Assembly (NCBI RefSeq): GCF_007829835.1
Contig: NZ_VIWP01000005.1
Coordinates: 310,001 to 374,000, forward strand
Source: Neorhizobium alkalisoli
Lineage (GTDB): Bacteria > Pseudomonadota > Alphaproteobacteria > Rhizobiales > Rhizobiaceae
Direction of reading: 5' to 3'
DNA length: 64,000 nucleotides
The notes beneath the pieces were generated by a model. The model was given only the letters and a program-made list of their open reading frames with translations, made no database searches and was not told the DNA's origin. Numbering within the stretch: the first letter of the stretch is position 1; each line of letters starts with the position of its first letter. Of this stretch, positions 1-7,792 are shown one piece after another. The translations under genes were made by a program, and so were the position numbers.

Positions 1-402
1 ATGACGATCGGCATCCGCGATACCCGCAAGCTGGATGCCGTCTACAACATGACCGAGGATGATGTGCGCCACGAAGGCCGTTTCGAGGATACGATCGGCA
101 TCTATCCCGAATTCATCGACGGTTACGGCGTCCTCATCCTGCCGACCACCGGCCGTTACATGCAGGTCCCCTATCGCGCCATGCTGCCGAAGAGGATCGA
201 CAACCTGCTCGTCACCGGCCGCGCGATCGGCGGTGACCGCATCGCCCATGCCGCGACCCGCAACATGGCCTGCTGCGCCGTCGCCGGCCAGGGTGCCGGC
301 GTGGCCGCGGCAATCGCCATCCGTTCGGGCCGCCCGCTCAACGGCGTCGATATCGTCGCGGTCCAGCAGGAACTGGTGCGGCAGGGCGTACGGATCAACT
401 GA
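1..402 (+). CDS. FAD-dependent oxidoreductase, C-terminal part (cut by window edge)
   Basis: The 133 visible residues match the C-terminal end of the FAD_oxidored family of flavin-dependent oxidoreductases. The telling stretch reads VPYRAMLPKRIDNLLVTGR, followed by GDRIAHAATRNMACCAV and GQGAGVAAA, which in this family helps close the FAD-binding site. An ATG happens to fall at base 1, but the flavin-binding N-terminus (GxGxxG) is missing, so the true start must lie to the left of the window. The gene ends 9 bp from the convergent anti-sigma gene. The substrate cannot be told from this part. Confidence 0.8.
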   Translation: MTIGIRDTRKLDAVYNMTEDDVRHEGRFEDTIGIYPEFIDGYGVLILPTTGRYMQVPYRAMLPKRIDNLLVTGRAIGGDRIAHAATRNMACCAVAGQGAGVAAAIAIRSGRPLNGVDIVAVQQELVRQGVRIN

Positions 403-411
403 GGCGGCAGC

Positions 412-1056
412 TTACCAGCTGAGAAAACGGCGGCCGCACAGGGTGCCGATAACGCCCATCAGCACGATGCCGAGCGTGTACCACAGGGCGACGAAGGTCA
501 GCCCGTTTTCGATACAGCCCCAGGAATAGATCCAGGCGCCGACGGCGCCGGCCGACATGCCGGCCACGAAACCGGCCAGCCGCGGCGCGGTCGGTGCAGC
601 CCGACGCAGGAACCAGATATTGCCGGCAAAGACCGGTAGCGCCGTTGCGGTGATGATGAACGGGCAGAACCAGGCGGAACGGCCGAAGATCATGCGCGGA
701 TAATCCGCCGAGGCCGCGACATGCAGCTGCCACAGGCCGAGACCGACGAGAAGAAGATAGATGCCAAGCGACGTCAGGCCGCTCATCTTCGGAACGCCAC
801 CCGGCCGCGCGACGACCATCATCGCCACGAGCCCGGTGATTGCCAGCGCCAGCGGATAGATGCCTTTCGCCCAGAAGGCCGGCTGGTAGAGCGCCTGGGC
901 GACATCGGGACGAAAACCGTGGGCGAGGAAAAGCAGGACAGCCGAGACCACGAAGCCGGGCAGGATCGCAAGCGACAGCATGCGGCCGAGCGCACCGCGC
1001 GGCACGGGCTTCAGCTCGCCCACCAGCCTGTCTATCAGATCATCCGTCTTCGCCAC
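412..1056 (-). CDS. nrsF: NrsF-type (DUF1109) membrane anti-sigma factor
   Basis: A 214-residue protein with about six membrane segments, typical of the DUF1109/NrsF family that holds SigF-like ECF sigma factors inactive at the inner membrane. Two cysteines stand in conserved surroundings, Cys131 (SAWFCPF) and Cys181 (SWGCIENG). In Caulobacter NrsF two such conserved cysteines are reported to matter for metal and oxidant sensing. The gene overlaps the end of the upstream sigma gene by 17 bp, so the two are probably translationally coupled and made in matched amounts. The short N-terminal region before the first membrane segment is the likely sigma-binding part (inference). Confidence 0.88.
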   Translation of the reverse strand: MAKTDDLIDRLVGELKPVPRGALGRMLSLAILPGFVVSAVLLFLAHGFRPDVAQALYQPAFWAKGIYPLALAITGLVAMMVVARPGGVPKMSGLTSLGIYLLLVGLGLWQLHVAASADYPRMIFGRSAWFCPFIITATALPVFAGNIWFLRRAAPTAPRLAGFVAGMSAGAVGAWIYSWGCIENGLTFVALWYTLGIVLMGVIGTLCGRRFLSW

Positions 1057-1597
1057 GTTCGCCTCTCAATTTCGCGGCCATTGCCTTGATACCCCGGTGA
1101 ATGCTGACCTTGACCATCGCCTCGGACCGCCCGGAAGATGCCGCCGTATCGGCGACCGACTGTCCTTCGAGCCGCATCTGCCGTATCATCTCGCTCTGCC
1201 ATTGCGGCAGCGCGGCAAGCAGCCGTTCGAGATCCGCCGGCGCCGAAATGGCATCCTCGGTATAATCGTCCGCCATGTCCTCGATCGCCTCCAGCCCCAC
1301 CATGGACCGCCCGCCGCCGCGCCGGTGATGATCCACCAGCTTGTGACGCGCGATCGTGTAGAACCATGCCGTGAACGGCCGCGTCCGGTCATAGGTGATC
1401 CGGCGCTGATGGAGCGCAAGCAGCGTCTCCTGCACCAGATCATCCACATCCGCCGCGTGGGAACGGCCGAGCCTGCGCCCGTAATAGCTCGCAAGCAGAA
1501 GCCGAAGCACGTTCAGCAGGCAGCGATATGCCTTCTCGTTCCCGTCAAGGGACGAGAGCATCAGCGCTTTCAGCTCTGGCTCGCTCAACTGTGTCAT
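1040..1597 (-). CDS. sigF: ECF RNA polymerase sigma factor, SigF-like
   Basis: 185 residues, the usual size for an ECF sigma factor. Region 2 is visible around residues 30-95 (VDDLVQETLLALH, then RPFTAWFYTIARHKLVDHHR) and region 4 around 125-175 (LPQWQSEMIRQMRLEGQS, then an HTH with SGRSEAMVKVSIHRGIKA). It is followed by an overlapping NrsF-type anti-sigma gene, which places it in the SigF group responding to heavy metals or sulfite-type stress in alphaproteobacteria. A GTAACC element upstream on its own strand suggests self-regulation, and a better copy drives the divergent operon. The closest family members are known from Caulobacter SigF and Sinorhizobium RpoE1/RpoE4. Confidence 0.9.
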   Translation of the reverse strand: MTQLSEPELKALMLSSLDGNEKAYRCLLNVLRLLLASYYGRRLGRSHAADVDDLVQETLLALHQRRITYDRTRPFTAWFYTIARHKLVDHHRRGGGRSMVGLEAIEDMADDYTEDAISAPADLERLLAALPQWQSEMIRQMRLEGQSVADTAASSGRSEAMVKVSIHRGIKAMAAKLRGERGEDG

Positions 1598-1612
1598 GTC
1601 GTCAAAGGCTCA

Positions 1613-1637
1613 TACGGCACGCTCGGCAAATGGTTAC
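1613..1637 (-). promoter_or_regulatory. Candidate SigF-type promoter of the sigma/anti-sigma pair
   Basis: On the minus strand GTAACC (plus-strand 1632-1637) is followed after 15 bp by CGTA (1613-1616), some 15 bp upstream of the sigma start codon. The -35 element is perfect. The -10 differs from the CGAA seen at the divergent promoter. Self-regulation is inferred, not shown. Confidence 0.5.
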
Positions 1638-1725
1638 ACGGCTGCAACAAGAAAATCGAGAAAGCCGGAAATTTTGAATGGGGGCGCTCCGCTCACCCGG
1701 TCCCGATCACTTGGCCGTGATGACT

Positions 1726-1751
1726 GTAACCGGTTTTCCGTTCCTCCCGAA
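1726..1751 (+). promoter_or_regulatory. SigF-type promoter of the MXKDX / cytochrome b / molybdoenzyme operon
   Basis: GTAACC at 1726-1731 and CGAA at 1748-1751 are separated by exactly 16 bp, which is the consensus described for SigF-family sigma factors. The first gene starts 57 bp further on. The promoter lies between the divergent sigma gene and its likely target operon, which supports a local regulon. Confidence 0.75.
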
Positions 1752-1808
1752 TGAACCGGTGTGAACGGCGCCGCATGAGGTGGCGCCTTACCAATCGGGA
1801 GAAGCACA

Positions 1809-2087
1809 ATGACAATCCGTCCTTTCGGCCTCGCCATCAGCGCAGCCCTTCTTGGCCTCGGCCTCATTGCCGGCAGCGCCCAGGCGCAGAGCAGCATGGA
1901 TTCCATGAAGAAGCCGGACGCCATGAAGATGGACAGCATGAAGACCGACAATATGAGCACCAACAGCATGAAGGCCAATGACATGAAGATGGGCGGCACC
2001 AAGGCCGACTGTCTGCACAAGGCCGGCATGGAAAAGGACGCGATGAAGAAGTCCGACATGATGAAGCATTGCGACGCGATGAAGTGA
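1809..2087 (+). CDS. Small exported MXKDX-repeat (Met/Lys/Asp-rich) protein
   Basis: 92 residues: a signal peptide (cleavage near AQAQS, residue ~27) followed by a repetitive body built on D-x-M-K units (MDSMKKPDAMKMDSMKTDNM), with two cysteines near the C-terminus. This is the layout of the 'pentapeptide MXKDX repeat' proteins, whose role is unknown; the methionine-rich, periplasmic repeat suggests metal binding or oxidant scavenging (inference). It is the first gene behind the SigF-type promoter, and a strong hairpin follows its stop codon, so it may be made in excess over the downstream genes. Confidence 0.8.
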   Translation: MTIRPFGLAISAALLGLGLIAGSAQAQSSMDSMKKPDAMKMDSMKTDNMSTNSMKANDMKMGGTKADCLHKAGMEKDAMKKSDMMKHCDAMK

Positions 2088-2092
2088 TCTGA

Positions 2093-2133
2093 CGGTGCCC
2101 CCACCTGACCTTGCAACTTTTGTGGGGGCACCG
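2093..2133 (+). other. Intercistronic hairpin after the MXKDX gene
   Basis: Perfect 12-bp inverted repeat (CGGTGCCCCCAC at 2093-2104 and GTGGGGGCACCG at 2122-2133, 17-nt loop) starting 6 bp after the stop codon. No T-run follows, so it is more likely an mRNA-stability or partial-attenuation element than a full terminator. Confidence 0.6.
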
Positions 2134-2180
2134 CCGTAACTTCGACAATGCCTATCGAGGAAGCACCCCAAGGAAGCCCT

Positions 2181-3065
2181 ATGGACTCCACCGTCACTCC
2201 GACCGGGATCAAGCCCGAACGCGGCGCAAAAACGCTGATCCGCCGCCACAGCCTGACCGTGCGCCTGTCGCACTGGCTGAACGTACTGTGCATGACCGTG
2301 CTCCTGTTCAGCGGCCTACAGATCTTCAACGCCCATCCGAGCCTCTATTGGGGCATGTATGGCGCCGATAACGACCCCTCGATCCTGTCCATGGAAGCGG
2401 TCGAGAATGGCGATACCGTCAAGGGCGTCACGAAGATCGGCAGCCTCACCTTCGATACGACCGGCATACTCGGCGTCTCGACCGTCGACGGCGAACCGGC
2501 GGCCCGCGGTTTTCCGGCCTGGATTACCCTGCCGAGCTATCAGGATCTGGCGACCGGCCGGCGCTGGCATTTCTTCTTCGCCTGGCTGTTCGTCATCAAC
2601 GGCGTCATCTACATGGCGTACGGCTTTTTCGCCCGGCATTTTCGCCGCGATCTCCTGCCGACCGCAGACGAGCTGAAACCTGCCAATCTCGGCCACGAAA
2701 TCACCGAGCATGCGCGGCTGCGGTTTCCAAAAGGCGAAAAAGCCCGGAATTATAATGCCCTGCAGAAACTCACCTATCTCTTGGTGATCTTCATCCTCCT
2801 GCCGGTGATGATTGCGACAGGCCTCACCATGTCGCCCGGTTTCGATGCCGTCGCGCCCTGGCTGCTCGATCTCTTCGGCGGCCGGCAATCGGCCAGAACC
2901 CTGCATTTCGTCACCGCCACCGCGCTGATCGCCTTCGTCCTCGTGCATGTGGTGATGGTGATCGCCTCCGGCCTCTTCAACAACATGCGCTCGATGATCA
3001 CCGGCCGCTACGCGATCGAGACCGAGCCTTCTTCTGTCGGCCATCAGGGAGAATTGACGCCATGA
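2181..3065 (+). CDS. Membrane cytochrome b (b561 / Ni-Fe hydrogenase b-type fold)
   Basis: 294 residues with about four or five membrane segments and histidines in the expected heme-binding contexts (RHSLTVRLSHWLN near the N-terminus, HFVTATALIAFVLVHVVMV near the C-terminus). It belongs to the cytochrome b561-type family that passes electrons between the quinone pool and a periplasmic enzyme. The next gene, overlapping by 4 bp, encodes a Tat-exported molybdopterin enzyme, so the pair forms a membrane redox complex. I choose the ATG at 2181 because AAGGAAG precedes it; an upstream in-frame ATG at 2148 lacks a binding site. Confidence 0.85.
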   Translation: MDSTVTPTGIKPERGAKTLIRRHSLTVRLSHWLNVLCMTVLLFSGLQIFNAHPSLYWGMYGADNDPSILSMEAVENGDTVKGVTKIGSLTFDTTGILGVSTVDGEPAARGFPAWITLPSYQDLATGRRWHFFFAWLFVINGVIYMAYGFFARHFRRDLLPTADELKPANLGHEITEHARLRFPKGEKARNYNALQKLTYLLVIFILLPVMIATGLTMSPGFDAVAPWLLDLFGGRQSARTLHFVTATALIAFVLVHVVMVIASGLFNNMRSMITGRYAIETEPSSVGHQGELTP

Positions 3066-3838
3066 GCCGCCTCATCACCCGCCGCCGTTTCCTGATCGGC
3101 TCGACGCTCACCGCCTCGGCACTCGGCCTGTCCGGCTGCGACGTTCTGGTCGAAAATCCAAGCGTCCAGCAGGCCCTGCGCATGGCCGAAGGCCTGACCA
3201 TGCGCACCCAGCGTCTTCTGCTCGGCGACAATGCGCTCGCCCGCGAATTCACCGCAGCCGATATCTCGCCGGTCTTCCGCGCCAATGGCACGAGCATGCC
3301 GGACGGCGCGCAATATCAGGAACTGCTGAGCAAGCAGTTTTCGCAATGGCAGCTGGAAATCGGCGGCCTTGTCGAGCGCCCGACGAAACTCTCGCTTGCG
3401 GCCCTGAAAGCCATGCCGGCGCGCACCCAGATCACCCGCCATGACTGTGTGGAAGGCTGGAGCGCCATCGGCCAATGGACCGGCGTGCCGCTTGGCAACC
3501 TGCTCCATTCGGTCGGCCTCAAGCCGGAGGCTCGCTATATCGTCTTCCACTGCGCCGACGAGTTTGAAAAGACGCTCGACGGCAGCGGCTGGTATTACGA
3601 GAGCATCGACCTCGTCGATGCTTTTCATCCCCAGACCATCCTTGCCCATTCGATGAACGGCCATGACCTGGAAGTGGCGCATGGCGCACCGCTGAGGCTG
3701 AGGGTCGAGCGGCAGCTCGGTTACAAACAGGCGAAATACCTGATGCGCATCGAAGCGGTCGCCGACCTGTCGCAGCTTTATGGCGGCAATGGCGGTTTCT
3801 GGGAGGATCGCGGCTACGAATGGTACGCCGGGATCTGA
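3062..3838 (+). CDS. Tat-exported molybdopterin-dependent oxidoreductase (sulfite oxidase / MsrP fold)
   Basis: 258 residues. The N-terminus has a twin-arginine signal (ITRRRFLIG) ending in a lipobox-like LSGC at Cys26, so the protein is probably exported folded and may be lipid-anchored. The oxidoreductase molybdopterin-binding domain follows, with the likely molybdenum-ligating cysteine at Cys129 (RHDCVEGWSAIG). It overlaps the cytochrome b gene by ATGA. Family members oxidise sulfite or reduce methionine sulfoxide and related compounds; which reaction applies here is not visible. SigF-type control fits a role against oxidative or sulfite stress. Confidence 0.85.
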   Translation: MSRLITRRRFLIGSTLTASALGLSGCDVLVENPSVQQALRMAEGLTMRTQRLLLGDNALAREFTAADISPVFRANGTSMPDGAQYQELLSKQFSQWQLEIGGLVERPTKLSLAALKAMPARTQITRHDCVEGWSAIGQWTGVPLGNLLHSVGLKPEARYIVFHCADEFEKTLDGSGWYYESIDLVDAFHPQTILAHSMNGHDLEVAHGAPLRLRVERQLGYKQAKYLMRIEAVADLSQLYGGNGGFWEDRGYEWYAGI

Positions 3839-3841
3839 AAG

Positions 3842-3873
3842 TTTTGCCGGCACCCGCGTCAGGGGCCGGCGAA
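3842..3873 (+). other. Intercistronic hairpin
   Basis: TTTTGCCGGC (3842-3851) pairs with GCCGGCGAA (3865-3873) with one G-U pair. It lies just after the molybdoenzyme stop codon and has no T-run. It may tune expression of the downstream gene. Confidence 0.35.
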
Positions 3874-3939
3874 AGAACCGGTGGAAGCAACCCGCATCCG
3901 CCGACAATCAAACGACGGTTTTCAAAGAAGGAAAAGCAG

Positions 3940-4557
3940 ATGTCCTCTATCTCCAAAACCGGTTTTTCGGTGCTTGCGGGCGCCCTGATCGCCGCAACGC
4001 TCGGTTTTTCCGCCCATGCCGCCGATACGGTCCGCGTCCGCGGCACGGTCGAAAGCCTGAGCGGCAACACGCTGTCGGTGAAGACACGTGAAGGCACCGA
4101 TGCAAAAATCATGCTGAAGGACGGCTGGAAGGTTTCGAGCGTCGCCAAGGCTTCGATCGACGATATCAAGGAAGGCGATTTCGTCGGCGTTGCCTCGCTG
4201 CCGACCGCCGATGGCGGCGACGGCGCGCTGGAGGTTCTGATCTTCCCGGCCGCCATGAAGGGCACCGGTGAAGGCAGCTATGCCTGGGACCTGAAGCCGA
4301 ACAGCTCGATGACCAACGCGACGGTCGCCAATGCGGTCAAGTCGGTCGATGGCCAGACAATCACCGTCACCTATAAGGGCGGCCAGAAGAAGATCACCAT
4401 CAAGGACGGCACGCCGGTCGTCACCTTCGCACCGGCCGTCGAGGCCGACCTGAAGAGCGGCGCCACCGTGTTCATCCCGTCGGAAAAGGCAGCGGACGGT
4501 TCGCTTTCGAGCGGCCGCGTCGTCGTCGGCACCAATGGCGTCGTCCCGCCGATGTGA
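3940..4557 (+). CDS. Secreted/periplasmic protein with repeated beta (DUF5666-like) modules
   Basis: 205 residues starting with a signal peptide cleaved near SAHAADTV. The mature part has two OB-like modules: VRVRGTVESLSGNTLSVKTREG near residue 30 and VDGQTITVTYKGGQKKITIKDG near residue 140, resembling the DUF5666 pattern of nucleic-acid-binding-like beta barrels found in exported proteins of unknown role. The ATG at 3940 follows AAGAAGGAAAA and is preferred over longer in-frame starts. It may be the last gene of the SigF-type operon; its function is unknown. Confidence 0.7.
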   Translation: MSSISKTGFSVLAGALIAATLGFSAHAADTVRVRGTVESLSGNTLSVKTREGTDAKIMLKDGWKVSSVAKASIDDIKEGDFVGVASLPTADGGDGALEVLIFPAAMKGTGEGSYAWDLKPNSSMTNATVANAVKSVDGQTITVTYKGGQKKITIKDGTPVVTFAPAVEADLKSGATVFIPSEKAADGSLSSGRVVVGTNGVVPPM

Positions 4558-4587
4558 GGCAGGACGCGACCTTTTGCGACAGAAAAA

Positions 4588-4612
4588 CTGCCGGCGGAAT
4601 TTTCGCCGGCAG
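4588..4612 (-). terminator. Rho-independent terminator of the DJ-1/PfpI gene
   Basis: Perfect 9-bp stem (CTGCCGGCG 4588-4596, CGCCGGCAG 4604-4612, 7-nt loop). On the minus strand it is followed directly by TTTTTCT. It sits 22 bp beyond the stop codon of the minus-strand gene. Confidence 0.8.
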
Positions 4613-4634
4613 CGCATTCAAGACGTGAAACCCG

Positions 4635-5315
4635 TCAGGCCTTGACGGCCGCGATCAGGGCCTTGGCAGCCTCGGTCGAAGATCCGGGGTTCTGGCCGGT
4701 GATCAGTTGGCCGTCGATGACGGTATGCACACCCCAATCCTGAACCTTGGAAAACACGCCGCCGAGGCCGATCAGCTCGTCTTCCACCAGGAAGGGCACG
4801 ACCTGAGTGAGGCCGACGGCTTCCTCTTCGCTATTGGTGAAGCCGGTCACCTTGCGCCTCGCGACCAGCGGCGTGCCATCGGCATTCTTGACATGCCGCA
4901 GGACACCCGGCGCATGGCAGACGAGAGCGACGCTCTTGCCGGCAGCGATGAAGGCTTCGATCAAGCCGATCGAATTCCTGTCTTCCGCCAGATCCCAGAG
5001 CGGGCCATGGCCACCGGGGTAAAACACGGTGTCGAAATCTTTCTGGTCGACACTGTCGAGACGCACCGTATTGGCAAGCTGCGCCTTGGCGTCAGCATCG
5101 GCATTGAAGCGATGCGTCATGTCCGTCTGGTTGGCCGGTTCATCGCTTTTCGGATCGAGCGGCGGCTGGCCGCCCTTCGGCGAGGCGAGCGTGATCTCGG
5201 CGCCGGCATCCTTGAACACGTAATAGGGCGCCGCCAGTTCCTCGAGCCAGAAACCGGTCTTCTTGCCGGTATTGCCAAGGGCGTCGTGGGAGGTGAGTAC
5301 CATCAAAATTTTCAT
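4635..5315 (-). CDS. DJ-1/PfpI-superfamily protein (Hsp31-like, class I amidotransferase fold)
   Basis: 226 residues covering the DJ-1/PfpI fold. The nucleophile elbow is VALVCHAPG with Cys133 and His134; an acidic partner sits in FWLEELAAPYYVF (Glu25/Glu26). This is the pattern of Hsp31-like chaperone/glyoxalase III proteins, which detoxify methylglyoxal without cofactor; the exact activity is inferred. The ATG at 5315 is preceded by GAAAGGATCG on the minus strand; a longer in-frame ORF has no such site. It is divergent from a LysR regulator 160 bp away, which may control it. Confidence 0.85.
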   Translation of the reverse strand: MKILMVLTSHDALGNTGKKTGFWLEELAAPYYVFKDAGAEITLASPKGGQPPLDPKSDEPANQTDMTHRFNADADAKAQLANTVRLDSVDQKDFDTVFYPGGHGPLWDLAEDRNSIGLIEAFIAAGKSVALVCHAPGVLRHVKNADGTPLVARRKVTGFTNSEEEAVGLTQVVPFLVEDELIGLGGVFSKVQDWGVHTVIDGQLITGQNPGSSTEAAKALIAAVKA

Positions 5316-5475
5316 CGCTTCGATCCTTTCAGGAGAGCTGCGGTATGGGTCATTTTTGAAATCCATTGTCGTCGACACCGTCACGGCCTCTTCGACACCC
5401 GGATCATCGCACCGGCTCACATATTTAAGAAATTTACTTCTTTGATTTCAGATATTCACATGACAGCATAACTGA

Positions 5476-6384
5476 ATGAAATACGACCTGAACCTGCTTC
5501 CCGTCTTCGTGGCCCTGATGGAAGAGCGCAGCGTGACCCGCGCCGCCACCCGACTGGGCATCACCCAGCCGGCGCTTTCCAATTCCCTCGCCCGGCTGCG
5601 CGACACGTTGCGCGATCCGCTCTTCATCCGCGAACGCTACGGGATTCGGCCGACGCAGCTTGCCGAGGAAATCGCCCCGACCATCGAGGCGGCGCTGGCG
5701 CGGCTGGACGAGCTGATCGTCACCCAGCAGGAATTCGACCCGGCCAAGGCCGAACGTTCCTTCACGCTGGCGCCTAACAGCTATGTCGAACTGACCCTGA
5801 TGCCGGCGCTTGTCGCAAAGCTGGGAGAACTGGCACCGGGCATCAAACTGCGCATGACGGCTTTCGGCAATGATCTCCACGAAACCGGCGTCGTTTCCGG
5901 CACGACGGCCATGGTGCTCGGCCGCGTCGTCGATCCGCCGGATAATCTCGTCGTGCAGCATTTGATGGATGACGGACTGGCCTGTGTCGTGCGCGCCGGG
6001 CATCCGCAGATCGGCGGCAGTCTGTCACGAGAACAGTATGAAAGCCTCAAACACGTCAACGTGCTGCCGCCCGGCCGCCTGCGCGTCGGCCTGTTTCAGG
6101 CACTGGGCCAGCAGAATCTTCGACGCGACGTGGCGATTTCCGTCACGCATTTCCTGGCAGTGCCGGAAATGATCGCCGCCACGGATTATTGCGCCACATT
6201 GCCAAGCCTAATCTGCCGCGGCCTGGAACGGGACCCGCGGCTGAAAGTTTTGCCGGCCCCTGTCGATCTTGGCACGTTCCCAGTCGAGATGGCATGGCAT
6301 GTCCGCTACCGCAACGATCCGGCCCATCGCTGGCTGCGCTCGCTCGTCATCGAAACGGCAAATCTTTTGACGAAAGAGAAGTGA
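5476..6384 (+). CDS. LysR-family transcriptional regulator
   Basis: 302 residues. The winged HTH is at residues 3-60 (LNLLPVFVALMEERSVTRAATRLGITQPALSNSLARLRDTL), followed by a substrate-binding domain of the NodD/LeuO-like branch (LTLMPALVAKLGELAPGIKL). It is divergent from the DJ-1/PfpI gene, the usual layout for a LysR regulator and its target. The AT-rich DNA just upstream (5420-5465) would be the place to look for T-N11-A boxes. The effector is unknown. Confidence 0.88.
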   Translation: MKYDLNLLPVFVALMEERSVTRAATRLGITQPALSNSLARLRDTLRDPLFIRERYGIRPTQLAEEIAPTIEAALARLDELIVTQQEFDPAKAERSFTLAPNSYVELTLMPALVAKLGELAPGIKLRMTAFGNDLHETGVVSGTTAMVLGRVVDPPDNLVVQHLMDDGLACVVRAGHPQIGGSLSREQYESLKHVNVLPPGRLRVGLFQALGQQNLRRDVAISVTHFLAVPEMIAATDYCATLPSLICRGLERDPRLKVLPAPVDLGTFPVEMAWHVRYRNDPAHRWLRSLVIETANLLTKEK

Positions 6385-6412
6385 CGGTCGGCGGACCCAA
6401 AACCCGTCCGCC

Positions 6413-7792
6413 TCACGACCGCTCCCGCCTGCCCTCTTCGACCGGCTCGTCGATCAACGCCAGCCGTTTATCCAGCCCGTATTTCTGCATCTTCTCGTAA
6501 AGCGTCTTGCGGGAAATGCCGAGCGCCTCATAGACCGGCTTCAACGCCCCGCCATGGGCGGAAATCTCGCCGGCGATCAGATTGCGCTCGAAGGCGGCGA
6601 CCTTATCGGACAGCCGGCCGGCCGTCTCGGTGGAGGCTGCCACCTCACCGCCCGGCCGGGCATCGAGACCGAGCACCAGACGGTCGGCGGCATTGCGCAG
6701 CTCGCGCACGTTTCCGGGCCAGGCCTGTTCGGCAATCAGCGCCATGATCTCGGCCGGCACATCCATGTCGTCGCGACCGTAACGGGCCGAGGCCTCGCGG
6801 ACGAGCTGCAGGAAAAGAAGCGGAATGTCGGCCCGCCTCTGCGCCAAAGCCGGCACCCGGATCGTCGCGACATTGAGCCGGTAGAGAAGATCGGCGCGGA
6901 ACCGCCCGGCCACCACTTCCGCCTCCAGATCGACCTTGCTTGTGGCGATGAAACGCACGTCGAGCGCAACCATCTCGTTCGACCCGAGCCGCGTGATCAC
7001 CCGCTCCTGCAGCACGCGCAGGAATTTCGCCTGCAGGTCGAAGGGCATGGATCCGATCTCGTCGAGCAGGATCGTGCCGCCGCGCCCGTGTTCGAATTTT
7101 CCGTAACGCGGCCGAAGCGCGCCGGGAAAGGCGCCGGCCTCGTGGCCGAAAAGCTCGCTTTCGATCAGCGTTTCCGGCAGCGCCGCGCAATTGATGGCGA
7201 TGAACGGCCGGTTGGCGCGCGGGCCGATATCGTGCAGCGCCCGCGCCACGACCTCCTTGCCGACACCGGTCTCGCCGATGATCAGCGTATCCGCATCCGC
7301 GGCCCCGATTGCCCGGATGCGATAGCGCAGGTCGACCATGGCCTGTGTGCGGCCGGGCAGCCGGGTTTCGAGATCATCGCGCTTGCCGGCCACCGCCTTC
7401 AGCCGCCGGTTTTCGACGACCAGCGCCCGGCGATCGAGCGCACGGCGGATGACACCGGCGAGATGCTGCGGCGTGAACGGTTTTTCGATGAAATCATAGG
7501 CGCCCTCGCGCATCGCCTTGACGGCAAGCTGCACGTCGCCATGGCCGGTGACCAGGATGACCGGGATTTCCGCATCGAGCTCGCGCACCCGGTGCAGCAA
7601 TGTCATCCCGTCCATGCCGGGCATGCGGATATCGCTGACCACGACGCCGTCGAAACCGAAACTCGTCAGTTCAAGCACGTGTTCGGCATTGGAAAAGGTC
7701 TGCACCGTGAGCCCGAACAGTTCCAGCGCCTGCGCGGTGGAGCGGCGCAGCTCCTCCTCATCGTCGATCAGAAGCACTCTTTGTGCGCTCAC
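6413..7792 (-). CDS. dctD: Sigma-54-dependent response regulator, DctD-like
   Basis: 459 residues in three parts: a receiver domain (1-120, with acidic DDEEE, phospho-site Asp in VVSDIRMPG and Lys in IEKPFTP), an AAA+ domain (145-375, Walker A GETGVGKE, Walker B GGTILLDE, arginine-finger region FRADLLYRL) and a Fis-type HTH at the C-terminus (LKPVYEALGISRKTLYEKMQKYG). The loop that contacts sigma-54, usually GAFTGA, reads GAFPGA here. The start overlaps the kinase stop by ATGA. DctD relatives switch on C4-dicarboxylate uptake, but no dctA transporter is adjacent, so the regulated transporter is unknown. Confidence 0.88.
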   Translation of the reverse strand: MSAQRVLLIDDEEELRRSTAQALELFGLTVQTFSNAEHVLELTSFGFDGVVVSDIRMPGMDGMTLLHRVRELDAEIPVILVTGHGDVQLAVKAMREGAYDFIEKPFTPQHLAGVIRRALDRRALVVENRRLKAVAGKRDDLETRLPGRTQAMVDLRYRIRAIGAADADTLIIGETGVGKEVVARALHDIGPRANRPFIAINCAALPETLIESELFGHEAGAFPGALRPRYGKFEHGRGGTILLDEIGSMPFDLQAKFLRVLQERVITRLGSNEMVALDVRFIATSKVDLEAEVVAGRFRADLLYRLNVATIRVPALAQRRADIPLLFLQLVREASARYGRDDMDVPAEIMALIAEQAWPGNVRELRNAADRLVLGLDARPGGEVAASTETAGRLSDKVAAFERNLIAGEISAHGGALKPVYEALGISRKTLYEKMQKYGLDKRLALIDEPVEEGRRERS

